Shown one piece after another: positions 25,071 to 37,052 of a stretch of DNA of 64,000 bases; position 1 is the stretch's first letter, and each line of letters opens with the position of its first letter. This DNA is from Chionoecetes opilio. Taxonomy: Eukaryota; Arthropoda; Malacostraca; Decapoda; Majidae. A program made the position numbers and the translations under genes. Under the pieces are notes generated by a model that saw only the letters and a program-made list of their open reading frames with translations, did no database searches and was not told the origin of the DNA. The DNA is taken from NCBI GenBank assembly GCA_016584305.1, contig JACEEZ010020333.1, positions 194,090-258,089 on the forward strand. The letters are read 5' to 3'.

Positions 25071-25470
25071 ATGATGTGCAAGAAAAATATGATATTTTTC
25101 TGGGCATATATGAGAAAGGAGTTGAAAAACTTGTTCTTGTTGTTATATAAACCAAGAGCAAAAGCAAAACAGGAATGGTTTATTGGAAGATGTGAAAAGG
25201 CAACGAGTATAAGGGATGCGGCATGGAAAAGAATGAACAAAAATTGGACTCAAAGAAATAAAGATTAATGTTGGCAAGAAATTAATATGAGTGCATAAGG
25301 AAGGAGGAAGAGAAGAGATATGAGAAGGATATAGTTGAAAAGCATAAGAAAAAACCTAAACTGTTGTATAGATTTATCAATGGAAGGATCAAACATAAGG
25401 ACAAAGTAGAAAGACTGCAAGAAGGAAATGAAATGCATGAAGATCCAAAGATAATGAGTAAAATTGTGAG
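25071..25470 (+). mobile_element. Family A pre-RT fragment
   Basis: Broken frames give KPRAKAKQEWFIGRCEKATS, then pieces matching a KHKKKPKLLYRFINGRIKHK-type stretch and QEGNEMHEDPKIMSKIV. This resembles the segment before the RT in the long copy (YxxxxxKIKNKEGIDKL at about 46000). Several frameshifts. Confidence 0.65.
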
Positions 25471-26437
25471 GGCTGGGCTGGGACGACAGAGGAATAAGGA
25501 ATAAGGAATAGGGAAGGAGGGAAGGATGAGTGTAGGAGGAGGCCGCAGCATAGGCCTTTGCCACCTCGAGGCCTCGAGAACAAAGGGCTCACTGTTCAAG
25601 TGGCTCAGTGGTGGAGGCGAGGGCAGGAGACCAGGACAGTACCTCCCTAGCACCGAGGGCGACCACATGGCGTCGCTATAGACGCCTGGCGATCATAGTA
25701 TATTACTGCAGCGAGTAATCTAGTGCGACCCCAGAACTTGATCAGTGCCTACAGGGACTAGTGTAGGAGAGGTGGGGACACGAGATACTGTGGTGTTCCG
25801 TCGTGAGTGTGGAGACTCTCAGACACTCTGCGTGCCGAGTCTGGCACGCATGCCTAAGGTTGCCGACCCCTGGTGTGGGGACTCACACAAGGAAAACTCT
25901 ACGGAATACGACTACCCTGTTTCCAACCTGCATCCTGCCGTTCCTCGCCTGAGGCCCCCCAGGGTCCCGGAGCAGGGCGGGACTTGCCCAGCAGGGCCTT
26001 AGGACCTCTTGAGTACCACTTACAGGTCTTCCTGGAGGCTACGCAGCAGATGGTGATGTATTCACATGATTGACAAGTGCATGATAGGGGCGGGCGATTC
26101 AGGATGCTCCCGGGGTAACTGTATGCAAGTCAGGGACCTTGGGGGGGAAAGGGAGGGTCGCCCCCCCGGCAATGTCGGGGCGTTACCAGCCTGGGGAGGT
26201 AAGTTCCCCGTAGCTCCGACGTTACGGGCACTGCCCCGTGTACCTCATCGGTACCCAGGAGTTATGCCCAACTCGGAACCTTCAGGTAGGGGTGCCGGGG
26301 TTAATTGTCATGCCACGACCAGTGACCGATTGGATAGAACCGTAGCGGGTTGGGGGGCCGCTAAACAGGAGCTATCAACAACCCCCGTTGAGCCCCCGCA
26401 CGCCATTTCCCCCCTTCGGGTGCGGCGTGAGGCTTAA
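25471..26437. other. GC-rich stretch, possible retroelement 5' region
   Basis: Markedly GC-rich block with G and C runs and open frames on the plus strand (25745-26002, 26066-26437) without recognised domains. It lies next to retroelement pieces and may be the 5' untranslated part of an RTE-type element, but no diagnostic motif supports this. Confidence 0.35.
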
Positions 26438-26771
26438 CAAAAATATTAACCCCTTAGTGCACTTTCACGTGCATGGTGTGCATTAGAATTTTTCGCCAAT
26501 TGGCACAGTAATGCAATTGGCGTGTATTCAACAAAAATAATGTTTTCAATTTTTTTAAGAACTAACGGTCTTCAATAATGGCACAGAAAAGCATGGAAAA
26601 TTATGAAGATTATACCAATCTGTTATCAGTTACTGAGCAGCATTGATAGTGAGAAAGTATTTCCCTTATTGTAGGGAAAAGTGATGAGTGACTACGAGTG
26701 ACTACGAGTGACCACGAGGTACTGAGAGGTGGGAAAATGATAGGCTTCTAAATAAAAGAGAGACTTTTAAT
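26438..26771. other. Possible TTAA-element end
   Basis: TTAACCCCTTAGTGCACTTT at about 26449 resembles the CCCCTT end of the TTAA element at 18438. No partner end found. A short triplication of GTGACTACGA lies at about 26690-26720. Confidence 0.4.
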
Positions 26772-27176
26772 CAATCAATGAATCATTGGGGGCATACGCC
26801 GGGGGGCCCGTCGACGCCACTCCCGGGGGGTCACCTCGCGTGAGCCTCCATGCAGGTTCCCTTCCCATACCACGCAACTCTCGACAGGAATCATCAACTT
26901 GCCCAAGCCTTGTGGGCGCCCCCTTGGCCTCCTCCACGCCGGATTATCTTCTCTTACAGATACAACCCGGTGGGAAGGATCGGTTTCAGGGTAGCATGCC
27001 ACATGCCCATATAGCTGAACTTGGCGCTGACGGACTACGCAGGTAATAGGCCTCGATTCAGTCTCACAGTGCAATCGCTGATTTGGCACGTAATCATCCC
27101 AGCAATACCCCATAATTCTGCGAAGACACTTATTACCAAAGGCATTGATTCGCCTCTTCAAGTCGCTATTTAGTGA
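26772..27176 (-). mobile_element. RTE-type retrotransposon C-terminal fragment
   Basis: Minus-strand frame reads NSDLKRRINAFGNKCLRRIM, then ETESRPITCVVRQRQVQLYG, HVACYPETDPSHRVVSVR and WRRPRGRPQ. It matches the second RTE copy at 39706-42290. 5'-truncated at about 27176, where it abuts a family A copy in the opposite orientation. Confidence 0.88.
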
Positions 27177-27214
27177 GAAAATGGAATATGCTGCCATTTG
27201 TGTGGTCTCCATAT

Positions 27215-28310
27215 GAGGCGCGCCGCGGCAGAAGGGTACTAACCGCCACCGCGGCCAAAAATGAGATTTTTACATCGACAGAGATCTGAATTCCCGCTCT
27301 ACAGGATGGTGGAGTTAGCATCCTTCTTCCGACATTTCCATAAGGTCGAAAGTCCTATTGTTTACAAAGTGATTTTCTGCTTCGATTACTTGGAACACGT
27401 GAAGGCAGGGAGCGCCGTGGCAGAAGGGACCTAGCTCCACACGCGCTCAACCAGCCAATGGGAGATGAGACGCACTCCGTGACGTCAGAGCGTTGAGCCA
27501 ATGAAAGCGTCGGATCGCCACCACTGCCGCCTTCCTTCCCTCCCTCCCTCCCTTCCCTCCTAACACAGAGAAAGCAACGAGTGCTTTCTCTGGATTTACG
27601 CATTACTTTCGCCATTATCATGGATTATTCCAGCAGTGACAATAGTGCCAGTGAAAATCCTCCTGCGTTTGGCGTTCCGTGAGGGCTACCTACTGAAGTC
27701 AGATTACGAGACTGACAGCGAGAACATCAACGAGGTCAGACTGCAGAAGGGACGGGCAGCCTGGTCCCGTAAGGTGTTTGACCTCTCCGCCCCCCGCCTC
27801 CCCAAGCACTACAGCCGTCCCTTAGCCCTCAAAAAGGAAAAAGTGCGTAACCTTCAGTACCTCCTCGACCTCATGCCTGTCAACAAACAAACCTTCTACA
27901 ACTACATAATCGACGCACACACAGTTGGCCTAACCGAAGACGTCCCACCTGACGAGGACCCCGATGACCTGGACGAGCTGTTGGAGTACGAGTAAAGGCA
28001 TGGAGGGTGGGGTGGGAGGGTTGAGGGGAAGGGAGAGGGGCGGGGGAAATGAAAGTGGAAGTCAAGACTCAGCTGTCTACGCATGGATGGGTGAATAGAA
28101 AGAAAAAAAATCACTACCAATAATAATTTGTGATAAGATTTTTTCTACATCAAATGAAAGCTGAGTTCCTCAGCTTTTATTTGATATACACCACTTCATT
28201 CTAACTCAAACAGTTCTTGAGCTAATCATTCCCAAACATTCCCAATCTTTAACTGCGTTTTCTGACGGATTGATTTTGTTGCATAGTACCCTTCTGCTGC
28301 GGCGTGCCTC
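27215..28310. mobile_element. Unclassified DNA transposon, 27-bp TIR, ATAT target
   Basis: Left end GAGGCGCGCCGCGGCAGAAG and the reversed right end GAGGCACGCCGCAGCAGAAG agree in 25 of 27 bases (both continue GGTACTA). ATAT occurs on both sides; deleting one ATAT and the 1096-bp element restores the host frame (SPYIKKHVKK). It carries a small ORF (27620-27995). Confidence 0.85.
27620..27995 (+). CDS. Small acidic ORF of unknown function in DNA transposon
   Basis: ATG 27620 gives MDYSSSDNSASENPPAF, a Ser/acidic start, before a stop. The overlapping frame from about 27675 continues REGYLLKSDYETDSE without a stop to 27995, so one base is probably missing or extra near 27680. Later parts are basic then acidic: RPLALKKEKVRNLQYLLDLM, NKQTFYNYIIDAHTV, and a tail DDLDELLEYE. 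I do not recognise the family. Context says it is the residual gene of the transposon, perhaps an accessory or C-terminal exon. No DDE residues or zinc finger are apparent. Confidence 0.5.
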
Positions 28311-28765
28311 ATATATAAAGAAGCATGTGAAAAAGTTGGAGAGGATACAGAGAATGACAACAAAGATGGTACCAAAGCTAGAAGAACTGATTTATGAGGA
28401 AAGGTTAAGAGAGACAAAATTGCCAACACTTGAGCAAAGAAAAGAAAGAGGAGACTTAATAACAATTCATAAACTGATCAGCTAAGATGGAAGAAATAGA
28501 CAATGAGAGACTACTGATTCAGGAAAAAAGAGCTGATAGATACTCGAGAGCATACAAAATAATTAAAATGGAGATGCCTTAATAACATAAAGAAGTACAG
28601 CTTCCTACATAGAAATGTAGAATTTTGGAATGGACTAAATGAGGTGATATCGGCAAAAAATGTGCACCGGTTGAAGGAAAAACATGATAAATATAGCTAC
28701 GGAGACAGAACCACACGAGCGTAGCTCAGGCCCTGTAAAACACAACTAGGTAAATACAATAATTA

Positions 28766-29734
28766 AATCAAATCTATGAACTACAATTTACAGAATGCCT
28801 ATATTGCTGCCCGTCCTCAGTCCTCACAAACAATAACAAAAGCTTAACCTTTACTAAACACACCTCTGTCACGTTTTGACCCTCAACAGTCCCTCTGCTG
28901 CTTACCATGAATACAGTTCTCCTCTCAATAAATGCAGTTTCCCTGCAATTGCCTATGTGCAACAGCCCATGCTACCCACTCAGGGCAGCCCATCTATACT
29001 CCCCTCCCACTTGCCTCAGTTATAAAAAAACCAACACTGCCGTTTATTCAGCAGACTTATCAGCTTCCTTGGTTGTTGAGGAGCAGAAAAATTTGATCTG
29101 TCCTTTGTTGAACGCTTGTGTCATGATGGGTAAATGAAGATATTTAAGTAAAGATAAGCAATACTATGGTGAATGATGTGATGTCTGCTAGACATTGTGA
29201 GTTACAGCCGCCCTGCACTGCGCCACAACTTAACCGTGCATGATTCAACTCACGTTTTCTCATTTTAAAAAGATAATAGAAAAGGGTGATATTCAATTAT
29301 TTCTTTGTTGTTTCCCCCATTATGATTTAGAATCATGTTAAGAAGGGATGTGTGATGGTTTAAGACAAAAATGGCAAACCATATGTTGGAAATCAGTAAA
29401 GTTATATTTTATCGTTACCAATTGCATTTTTTCCATTAGTTACCGTATTTTGTATTTGGCGACACTTTTTCGGGCCCAATTACTAGCCAAAGGGAAGAGA
29501 GCATTGCATCCAATAATACAGTGGTATATCTAATCTACTATTCCTCAACTTAACATGCATGAAAATAGTCACACTGTTTCCTTTCAGTGTTTCTTCTTGC
29601 CTATCATGAGATGCATTCTTTTCACATCATCTTATGTATGCCTCACTTCCCTGTGGCTTAATATCTTATCCTTTTTGTGAGTCAAACTCATTTCTTTATG
29701 GTTTGTTTTCCCATTCCAGGCCCATCTACCTGAA
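28766..29734. other. Graf intron, no recognised element
   Basis: AT-rich. A TACCGTATTTTGTATTTGGC motif near 29440 resembles ends of a widespread MITE, but no element could be delimited. Confidence 0.45.
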
Positions 29735-31155
29735 CATAAGAAAATAAGGAAGCTACAAGAGGCCGTGAGATCTAAACGAGGTATAGTTCCTGTTACTTAA
29801 CACTACCTACATCCACCTTTCATCCCCATCCATGAATTTATCTAGCCTCCTTATAAAGCTCTCTAATGACTCCGCACTAACTACCTGTCTACTGAGTCCA
29901 TTCCAATCATTTACCACCCTATTTGTGAACCAATTTTTCTTATTTCATTTTAAAACCTACGCTTTTCCAGCTTGAATCCGTTACTTCTTGTTCTACCCTG
30001 GTTACTAGCCGTAAGAACTTTTCCTACCTCTCCTTTATTATATCCCTTTATCCACTTAAAAACTTCTATCAGATCGCCCCTTACTCTGCATCTCTCGAGT
30101 GAGTGTAAATTTAATAGCTTCAATCTCTTCTCATAACTAAAGTTACGCATCCCCTGTATCATTTTGGTCATCCTTCTCTGCACTGATTCTAACAAGGCTA
30201 TATCCATCCTGTAATATGGAGACCAAAACTGAACTGCATAGTCTAGGTGAGGTTTGACTACAGCCAAATAAAGCTTTAGAATAACTTCCGCACTTCTACT
30301 TTTAACACTTCTGGTAATGGATCCTAACACCCTATTAGCTCCATTTCTAGCCTCAATACATTGTTTCCTAGGTTGGAGGTCTGGGCTCACCCTCACTGCC
30401 AGATTTTTCTCACCTTCTGATCTTTTCAGTGATACATTGCGTATGGTGTATCTATTACCAGGGTTTTTTCTACTAACATTCATAATGCTGCACTTATCAA
30501 TATTAAATTCCATCTGCCATCTGACTACCTACTCATTAAGTTTATCTATGTTTCCCTGCAATATGTTTACATCAGACTGTGATCCAATAATCCTACCTAT
30601 CTTATAATCATCAGCACACTTGCTGATATCACTGCTAATCCCACTATCCAAGTCGTTGATGTAAATCAAAAATAGTAATGGACCCAAAACAGACCCTTGT
30701 GGAACCTCACTTGTCACCTGCCCCCATTCAGATTTAGAACCATTAATTGTAACCCTTTGTTGCTTATCAATTAGCCAAGCTCTGATCCAACGAAGAACCT
30801 TCCCATCTATTCCATGAGGTTAACCATATTTAAGAGTCGCTCGTGTGATACCTTGTTGAATGCCTTACTAAAGTCCAGGTATATTATATCATAATTATCC
30901 TTATCCTTATCTGCTGTCTCATAAACTTTCCTATAAAAACTCAATAAATTGGTGAGACATGACCTACCCTTGGTGAATCCATGTTGTGAATCATTAACCA
31001 AACTGTGTTTTTCTAAATGCTCTCTAGTGTTTTTTGAAATACTAGATTCCAATAATTTACCTACCACTGACGTTAGACTAACAGGTCGATAATTTGACTT
31101 TAGTCCTCTATCTCCTTTCTTAAATATGGGGACTACATTTCCTACATACACACAC
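29735..31155 (-). mobile_element. CR1-like retrotransposon (family B), 5'-truncated
   Basis: Minus strand. RT motifs in order: [80 protein letters not shown] (expected FADD), then MEFNIDKCSIM and HLDYAVQFWSPYYRMDIALL. Frames break near 30810 and 30515. The 3' end lies near 29735. Distinct from family A in sequence and lacking its tail. Confidence 0.88.
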
Positions 31156-32754
31156 CCCCGCCTAGTTAAGCTGAAACAATGAGGGAGTTGACGAGACTGA
31201 GGGGGATGAGGGAGGTCTGACCAGAAGGCGAGATGGAGACGCTACGACAACAGCTGCTGGAGGAGGTGGTGGTGGTGGTGGAAACAGTCAGTGGGTCTTA
31301 GTTTTGTACACAACATGCTCAACACCTGAAAGACAAGTTCTGAAGGGCAACACCCATTAGTATGCTCTTAACATAAATTAATCCATTAGTCTGGTAACAG
31401 GTAAGCCCTTTTTATCGAGTGGAAGTGAAAAAGACAGATTGCTAACAGTAAAATTAATCAAAAGTACATTAATAAGTCACCAACCAAATTTAAGTCAATG
31501 TGTTTCTCCAAGTATTGTTACAAGAAGAACAGAGAATAACACTAAAGGGATGGCTGAGGGTGAGTCATTAAAATCTTTTGATCAGGGAGAGGAAGCAAGA
31601 CCACAGTAAATAATCAAACATTAATTCCCAACCAAGGAAAAAAGCATCTACTTGTGGTTTTAGTAATTAAAAAAAAATTAATTAGGAGACAAATGCTACA
31701 TTAATTGTTTAGACAGACATTACTGAGGAGCTTTAGAGGAGAGGCAGACAGGCCACTCCCGTCCTGTATGGAGCACGAGTCAACACGACACAGTACAATT
31801 ATGATGACATGACACAAGCTACAAGGCAACAAGCCCCACAGTCTCCCCGGCCACCACTACACCTTCATACTGTGAAGCATCCACTTGACAATTTTCATCT
31901 ACAAAGAAGTGTTACTCCCAGATCAAGGTTGAGGATAAGTTCAGAAGAGGTATTGTGGAGGTAATATTATTTGGTGAAAGATTATGAAAATAAATTAATG
32001 AAAGTATGCAAAGAGTACTTACATTATTGGATAGTAAGTATTCTGATATTCAAAAGATTCTCTCCTGAACTAACATGAACAGTCTACATAAAGAAAATAT
32101 TTATGTTCCAAGTAATACTGATTATGATTAGTATAATTTAGATTATTAAAGCAGGATTACACAATTACATCTACTGTCATAAAAACTGCAGAAGATAAAC
32201 ATATACAAAACTTTTGGCTCTATGTGGCATTGAGGCAAAATTGAAATGTTTACTAAAATATTTTTTGTTCAGTAGAACCATCCCGACAACTCAAATGAAT
32301 TTGCCATTGGGAATTTTCTCATATTTTCTTTGTAGCATGTTGCAATACAAGTTTCTCCTCTCTTCCTGGAAGAGAGGAGAAACTTCTAGAAACTTCCTGG
32401 CTTTGTTTTTGGTCATCTTGAATGTTTTTGCAAATATGGAGGATATTGCTTAATTGAACAGGAATGCGAGACATTCTTTGTTTATGGCTTCAAGAGTAAT
32501 CACCATATTTCAGTTTAATAGCACAAATTAGGGAACAGATGATCAAAACAAAAGATTACTTTGTAGATACTGGGAAAACAACTATGATGGGCATGCAAAC
32601 CGACTGTAATAACTGAGAAGTCTGAATTATGAACAGTTTAGCTGAAGGCATTGCTACCCTCTGTGCTAGTGAGGGAGAAGGTCTAAGATGAAGTGGTGGC
32701 AGGGGGGGCGTGAGTTAGTAGGTGGCGGCAGGGACACAGTACCGTCTTACGCAC
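31156..32754. other. Graf intron, no recognised element
   Basis: AT-rich sequence, with a GGT/GGTGGTGGTGG run near 31270. No coding homology or inverted-repeat ends seen. Confidence 0.5.
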
Positions 32755-32817
32755 CTCCAGCATCTTGTTCTTGAGCTGCACCGACTCTGCCCGAGTGGCC
32801 ACAAAGTTCTCCCGGGT
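32755..32817 (-). CDS. Graf: Graf exon: last helix of BAR domain
   Basis: A 63-nt, 21-codon exon in phase 0 on both sides, with acceptor ACCACCAG and donor GTGCGT. It encodes TRENFVATRAESVQLKNKML then E. This is the conserved TR-x-x-F-x-x-TR heptad region that ends the BAR domain in GRAF and oligophrenin (TRDNFESTRDK in OPHN1). The BAR domain dimerises into a curved rod that senses membrane curvature. The exon is small enough to be missed by gene finders, but phase and homology agree on both sides. Confidence 0.92.
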
Positions 32818-33419
32818 CTGGTGGTGGTAAAGAACAGGTTAGCACGTGGTATATACAGTCCAAGCATGAACGGGGAAGCAGTACTTGTCAACGACTTGGC
32901 ACAATGATCCATATCATCCTTATCAATGATATCCATGAGTCTAACATTCTTAAATAAGATTAATGCAGGGGATTCTCATGGCAGTATCAGAGCACTCCAA
33001 AGAGTCACATACAGAGAAGGAACATGATGACTAAGCATATTAAGTCCATGTTTTCAATGTCCACTTCACCATTCCTACAAGTTAATTAACTTGCAATCTA
33101 CAGTAATACCTCAGCTATTCAGTATTCAACCATCCGGAAAGCTCAAACAGCAGGAATTTGTTAAGAGCATATCAATAAATAAAAAAAAACGTTTTGAATC
33201 ACAAAAATTTGAAATCATTGCCAGACAAGCAGTGTGTTCCCTAGACTCCTTGTACTAGTTTAATTTTCCACCACTGGCAGCACCATGTGTACTCTTCATC
33301 ATTTATATAAACAAACCTGATGCCTAAACTGATTACTTATGCTGGTATATTCATAATGCTTCCTTAATTATAAGCCATGTCCTAGGAACCATCCAAATGT
33401 AAAGGTGTTATGCTTGTGC
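32818..33419. other. Graf intron, no recognised element
   Basis: AT-rich intron upstream of exon 32755-32817. Nothing recognisable. Confidence 0.5.
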
Positions 33420-34079
33420 TGTTCAAGATAGAGAGGTGGCTCACAGATGGTACTGTAACCATCCATCTCCTGAAACTCAGGTCCTTAATATTTCTGCCCA
33501 TAATAATGCCAAATCCATTCTTCAACTTACCAAAAACTCCTTCAATAGAAAATGTAAAAATCTTTTGAATCAAACTCCTCTCGTGACTTCTGGCACTTTT
33601 TATATTTTTTCCTGGCTAAAAACATCTCTAACATTTTTTCTTCTTCACCTTTTCCCCCTATGCTTCACCCAGATGCTCAAACACCTGTCTCATTTATTTT
33701 TTAAACTGAACTCTTCGCTCAAACCTTTGCTAAAAGTTCCACTCTGATTGAGTGCCTTGTTCCTCCTTCTCCACCTTCTGACTATGTTATGCCTTTTATA
33801 AAGACTTTTCATTATGTTTTCTATGCCTTCGCTGGCCTAGATCTTCGGAAGGCATATTTATGGTCCTGACGGAGTCCCTCCTATTGTTCTCAAAAAATGT
33901 GCTTCTGTGCTTGCACCCTGCCTGGTCAAACTTTTTTGTCTTTGCCTATCTACTTCCACGGTTCCTTCTTGCTGGAAGTTTGCTCACATCCAACCTGTTC
34001 CTAGGAAGGGTGACCATTATAATCCTTCAAGCTACCATCCTATAGCTTTGACTTCCTGCCTTTCTAAAGCTTTTGAATC

Positions 34080-34116
34080 TTTTTTTTTTTTTTTTTTTTG
34101 GGCGCTACCGCCTTTT
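34080..34116 (-). repeat. T run plus inverted SINE head
   Basis: About 20 Ts, then GGCGCTACCGCC, the reverse complement of GGCGGTAGCG in the SINE head right after it. Forms a short hairpin at the SINE 5' junction. Confidence 0.75.
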
Positions 34117-34455
34117 GGGGAGGCGGTAGCGGAGTGGTTAGCGTCTCCGACTGGCGTTCTCGGTGACCGCGAGTTTGATCCCCGAAGAAAACCAAAACCT
34201 TTCTGCACCGTCGAGTGGCCTAAGAACACCCACATGCCCTGCCCATCAACTCTACCTTCGATTGCGAGTGCATCAAAGGACACAGGGGGGCGGCATGAGC
34301 CTCTAATCACAGGCGTCACTATAAGAACCTGCCTGCGCCACCACGGGCGAGGACAAACCATCACAACCCTGAAGTGCACCTCCAGAGCCTACCATCCGAG
34401 CCATGGGTCACCACTGCCTACAGGCGCTATAGGCCACAAAAAAAAAAAAAAAAAT
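34117..34455 (+). mobile_element. Full-length tRNA-derived SINE
   Basis: About 320 bp plus A tail. The tRNA-like head has A box GGTAGCGGAGTGGTTAGCGT and B box GAGTTTGATCC; the body contains CGAGTGGCCTAAGAACACCC, GATTGCGAGTGCATC, GGCGGCATGAGCCTCTAATC, CCTGCCTGCGCCACCACGGG and CTACAGGCGCTATAGGCC, then an A run. It is the best reference copy for the others in the window and disrupts the jockey RT after SKAFES. Confidence 0.92.
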
Positions 34456-34891
34456 TAATAAGAAGATTCATAAGCATCTATCTGCTCACAATCTTCCATC
34501 TGATCATCGGTACAGTTTCCATAAAGGGCGATCTATTGGCGATCCTCTAGGTTTCCTAACAGAATCTCGGTCATCCTCTTATAGGGGTTTTGGTAAAACA
34601 TTTGCTGTTGCCCTTGACATATCAATAGCTTTTAATAGTCTGGCAATAATCCTCAATTTCTAAACTACCCTCTTTCGGTTTCTTATCCTTTTCTGTGCAC
34701 CTTCATCTCAAGTTTTCTTTCAAACCATTCTGTTGCAGTTACTGTAGACTGTCATTGTTCTTCTCCTAAGTCCATCAATAGTGGTGTTCCTCAGGGTTTT
34801 GTCCTATCACCCATACTCTTTCTATTATTCATTGATGGTCTTCTACAGTCCTTGGCCATATTATTAGACGCACCCTGCTTTTAACGAGTTA

Positions 34892-35798
34892 CAGTAAACC
34901 CTCTCTAATTCGAACTAATTTGGAAGAGACCTGGGTCGAATTAGCCAAAAGTTCAAATTATCCGATGGTTACCTCTAAACCCCCCACACAATAAGAACTC
35001 GCTCAAACACGCCAAAACAGCACAGATTGTATTACTTGTACTCACTAAAACATGGCTAAAACTGAAGTCTTGAAATGCAGTACTACTGTACACTGAGCAC
35101 TCAGGCGTCACTGATAGCGTCTTCAGGCAAGGGCTGCGTTCAGTAAGGCAACATGCACGGGTGCACACGGAGTCTCACAGTGACGTAGGCATACAGTATG
35201 CCTGGCGCACGCTACCCCGCACTACAGATCTGGGAGGTGGATCGCTACTGAGTTGCCAGCTCGTGCCACAATAAGGGTATGTAAACAAAGGACAATGAAA
35301 GCCTATCCTCTTTGCTCTCCTCTTCTTGCCTCCTTAATATTTTATTTCCTGCTGCTATGACTTCTGTTGCATGAAATAGTACAAGGTCATCAGCAAGTTA
35401 TTATTCAACAATAAGAATAGCCACAGAGATAAATTTCGGCAGCTACTATCTTGGTAGCAATGTAAATTGTGAAGCGTTCAGTATCGTTCAGTAGGGAGGG
35501 TGCGGGGGGGGGTGACCGCTACTGAACGCAGCCCTGGCAGGTGTCACTCTGGGAATGTGTAAGGTAAGATCTTCAGTGCTTGAGGTGCTTAATGTGTTGG
35601 AGGCGATGTGGAGCCTGGCTGACGAAGTGGATGGCACAGAGGAGGTGGAAGATGCTGCAGTGACAATTCAAACAATGTGCGGACAATTTGAACTTCAATT
35701 TGGATTATGGAAAGTTGGAAAATTTGAACTTGGCCTGGAAACAGATCTAATTATCCGAAGTTCGAATCATACGGGTTTGAATTAGAGAGGATTTACTG
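34892..35798. mobile_element. Tigger/pogo-type MITE with nested inner MITE
   Basis: Ends CAGTAAACCCTCTCTAATTC and AATTAGAGAGGATTTACTG, TA on both sides, 907 bp. Inverted relative to the 22071-22862 copy. No transposase; the frame at 35555-35785 is a shadow. Confidence 0.88.
35132..35538. mobile_element. Inner MITE (GGGCTGCGTTCAGTA family)
   Basis: GGGCTGCGTTCAGTA on the left and TACTGAACGCAGCCC on the right, about 400 bp, inside the pogo-type MITE at the same place as in 22071-22862. An independent insertion of the same unit is at 36491-36886. Confidence 0.78.
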
Positions 35799-36234
35799 TA
35801 CTATTGGTTGTGGAGAAAACTACAGTTAATTTTGGGTTTTATTTACCAGAAATCATTAAATAATGCCCTTTCAACATGTAGAATTAATACTGAAACACAT
35901 AAATTTGGTAAAACTACGGACACGCCCTCGGTTTTCGAACATAATTAGTTCCCAAAAGTTGTTCTAAGACGGATTTTTTCTAAAACCGAAACTAATTTTT
36001 CCATAAGCAACAATATGAAATGGATTAATCAGTTCCTGACCCCCAAAATAAAGACTTTTTTTTTTACCTTTTTTGGTGTATTTCATGCATAAAAATGCCT
36101 ATAAATGCAATGTAATATTATATTATAACATACCATCTGAATAAAGAATAAAGTTATAGCTTTAATAATTAATAGATAGTATTCACTGATGTCACAACAT
36201 CTGGGTATTTGTTGGAGGAAAGACATGTAAACAC

Positions 36235-37052
36235 AGCTGTTATCTGACAGTTCCGCGGCCAAACGCCTCATCTCTCGGGTCTGCCGCTCCACCTGGAACA
36301 ATACGCTCAGCGATGCCCTCCGCATCACCTCCATGGGCCAATACCGCAGTGACTCTTCCCCCCAGCCGTGGATAAGGAAAAAGTCCCTCATCCTGGATGT
36401 CACCCTCACTCGCTTCCGCCTGGGGCACACGACACTCACGGTTCACCTTCACCGCCTCTGTCTGTCCCCTGACCCTCACTGCCCCTGGGGTGCGTTCAGT
36501 AGGGCAATACGTACGGTACGTATTGTGAATTCACCGTACTTTTTGCTGTACGTATTGCTCTCTCGCAAACCTACTCGATGAGGTGGTTGGCCGCTGGGTT
36601 GTCAGCTCGTGTCACACTAAGGGTATGTAAACAAAGGATAAAGAAAGCCTTTTCTCTTCTTTCTCCTTTTCTTGCCTCCTTAATATTTAATTTCCTGCTT
36701 CTATAACTTCTGCTGCATCAAATACAGGGGAATCAATAAGTTATTCTGCGAGAATAAGAATAGTCACAGCAATAAATTTTGACAGCTGCTATCTTGGTAG
36801 CAATATGTTTTGTGAATCATTCAGTAGGGAAGAGACAATACATATAGTGCGGAGGAACCCTACTGAACGCAGCCCTGGTGTAGGAATGTTCCGGAGACTA
36901 TTGAACACTTTCTGCTGCAGTGTCCGCGCTTCCACTCACACCGTGTAGTGCTACACTCTCAACTACTCGCCCTGAACGTCACCACCTTTGACCTGCCCAC
37001 CCAGCTGGCGGCGGTGTTTACAAGTCTGAGCCTCCAATATGGCGTCGTGTGA
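36235..37052 (+). pseudogene. Non-LTR retrotransposon C-terminus, split by MITE
   Basis: Plus-strand homology: [48 protein letters not shown], then after the [24 protein letters not shown] and LPTQLAAVFTSLSLQYGVV before a stop. The HC-x2-C ... H-x4-C pattern is the C-terminal zinc-knuckle-like motif of I/jockey-type elements. Related pieces occur in 10135-10834 and 55965-56290. Confidence 0.8.
36491..36886. mobile_element. Solo inner MITE (GGGCTGCGTTCAGTA family)
   Basis: GGTGCGTTCAGTAGGG on the left and CCCTACTGAACGCAGCC on the right. Its removal with one copy of CTGG rejoins CCCTGGTGTAGG, restoring the codons for PWCRN of the host retroelement. Confidence 0.85.

Larger units (their letters stand above)
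27177..28765 (+). mobile_element. Family A CR1-like 3' part, split by a DNA element
   Basis: MEYAAI...SPY (27180-27214) continues after the insertion with IKKHVKKLERIQRMTTKMVP (28314 on) and LPTLEQRKERGDLITIHKLI, ending in GTAGCTCAGGCCCTGTA and ACAACTAGGTAAATACA. Broken by stops and indels. Confidence 0.85.
33420..34885 (+). mobile_element. Jockey-type retrotransposon fragment with SINE insertion
   Basis: Broken frames give NHPSPETQVLNISAHNNAKS (33450), PCLVKLFCLCLSTSTVPSCW, PSSYHPIALTSCLSKAFES (about 34020-34080) and, after the SINE, KKIHKHLSAH, HKGRSIGD, FAVALDIS-AF and a PQG-like box near 34790. It follows jockey RT order. Many indels; cut off by the MITE at 34892. Confidence 0.82.
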
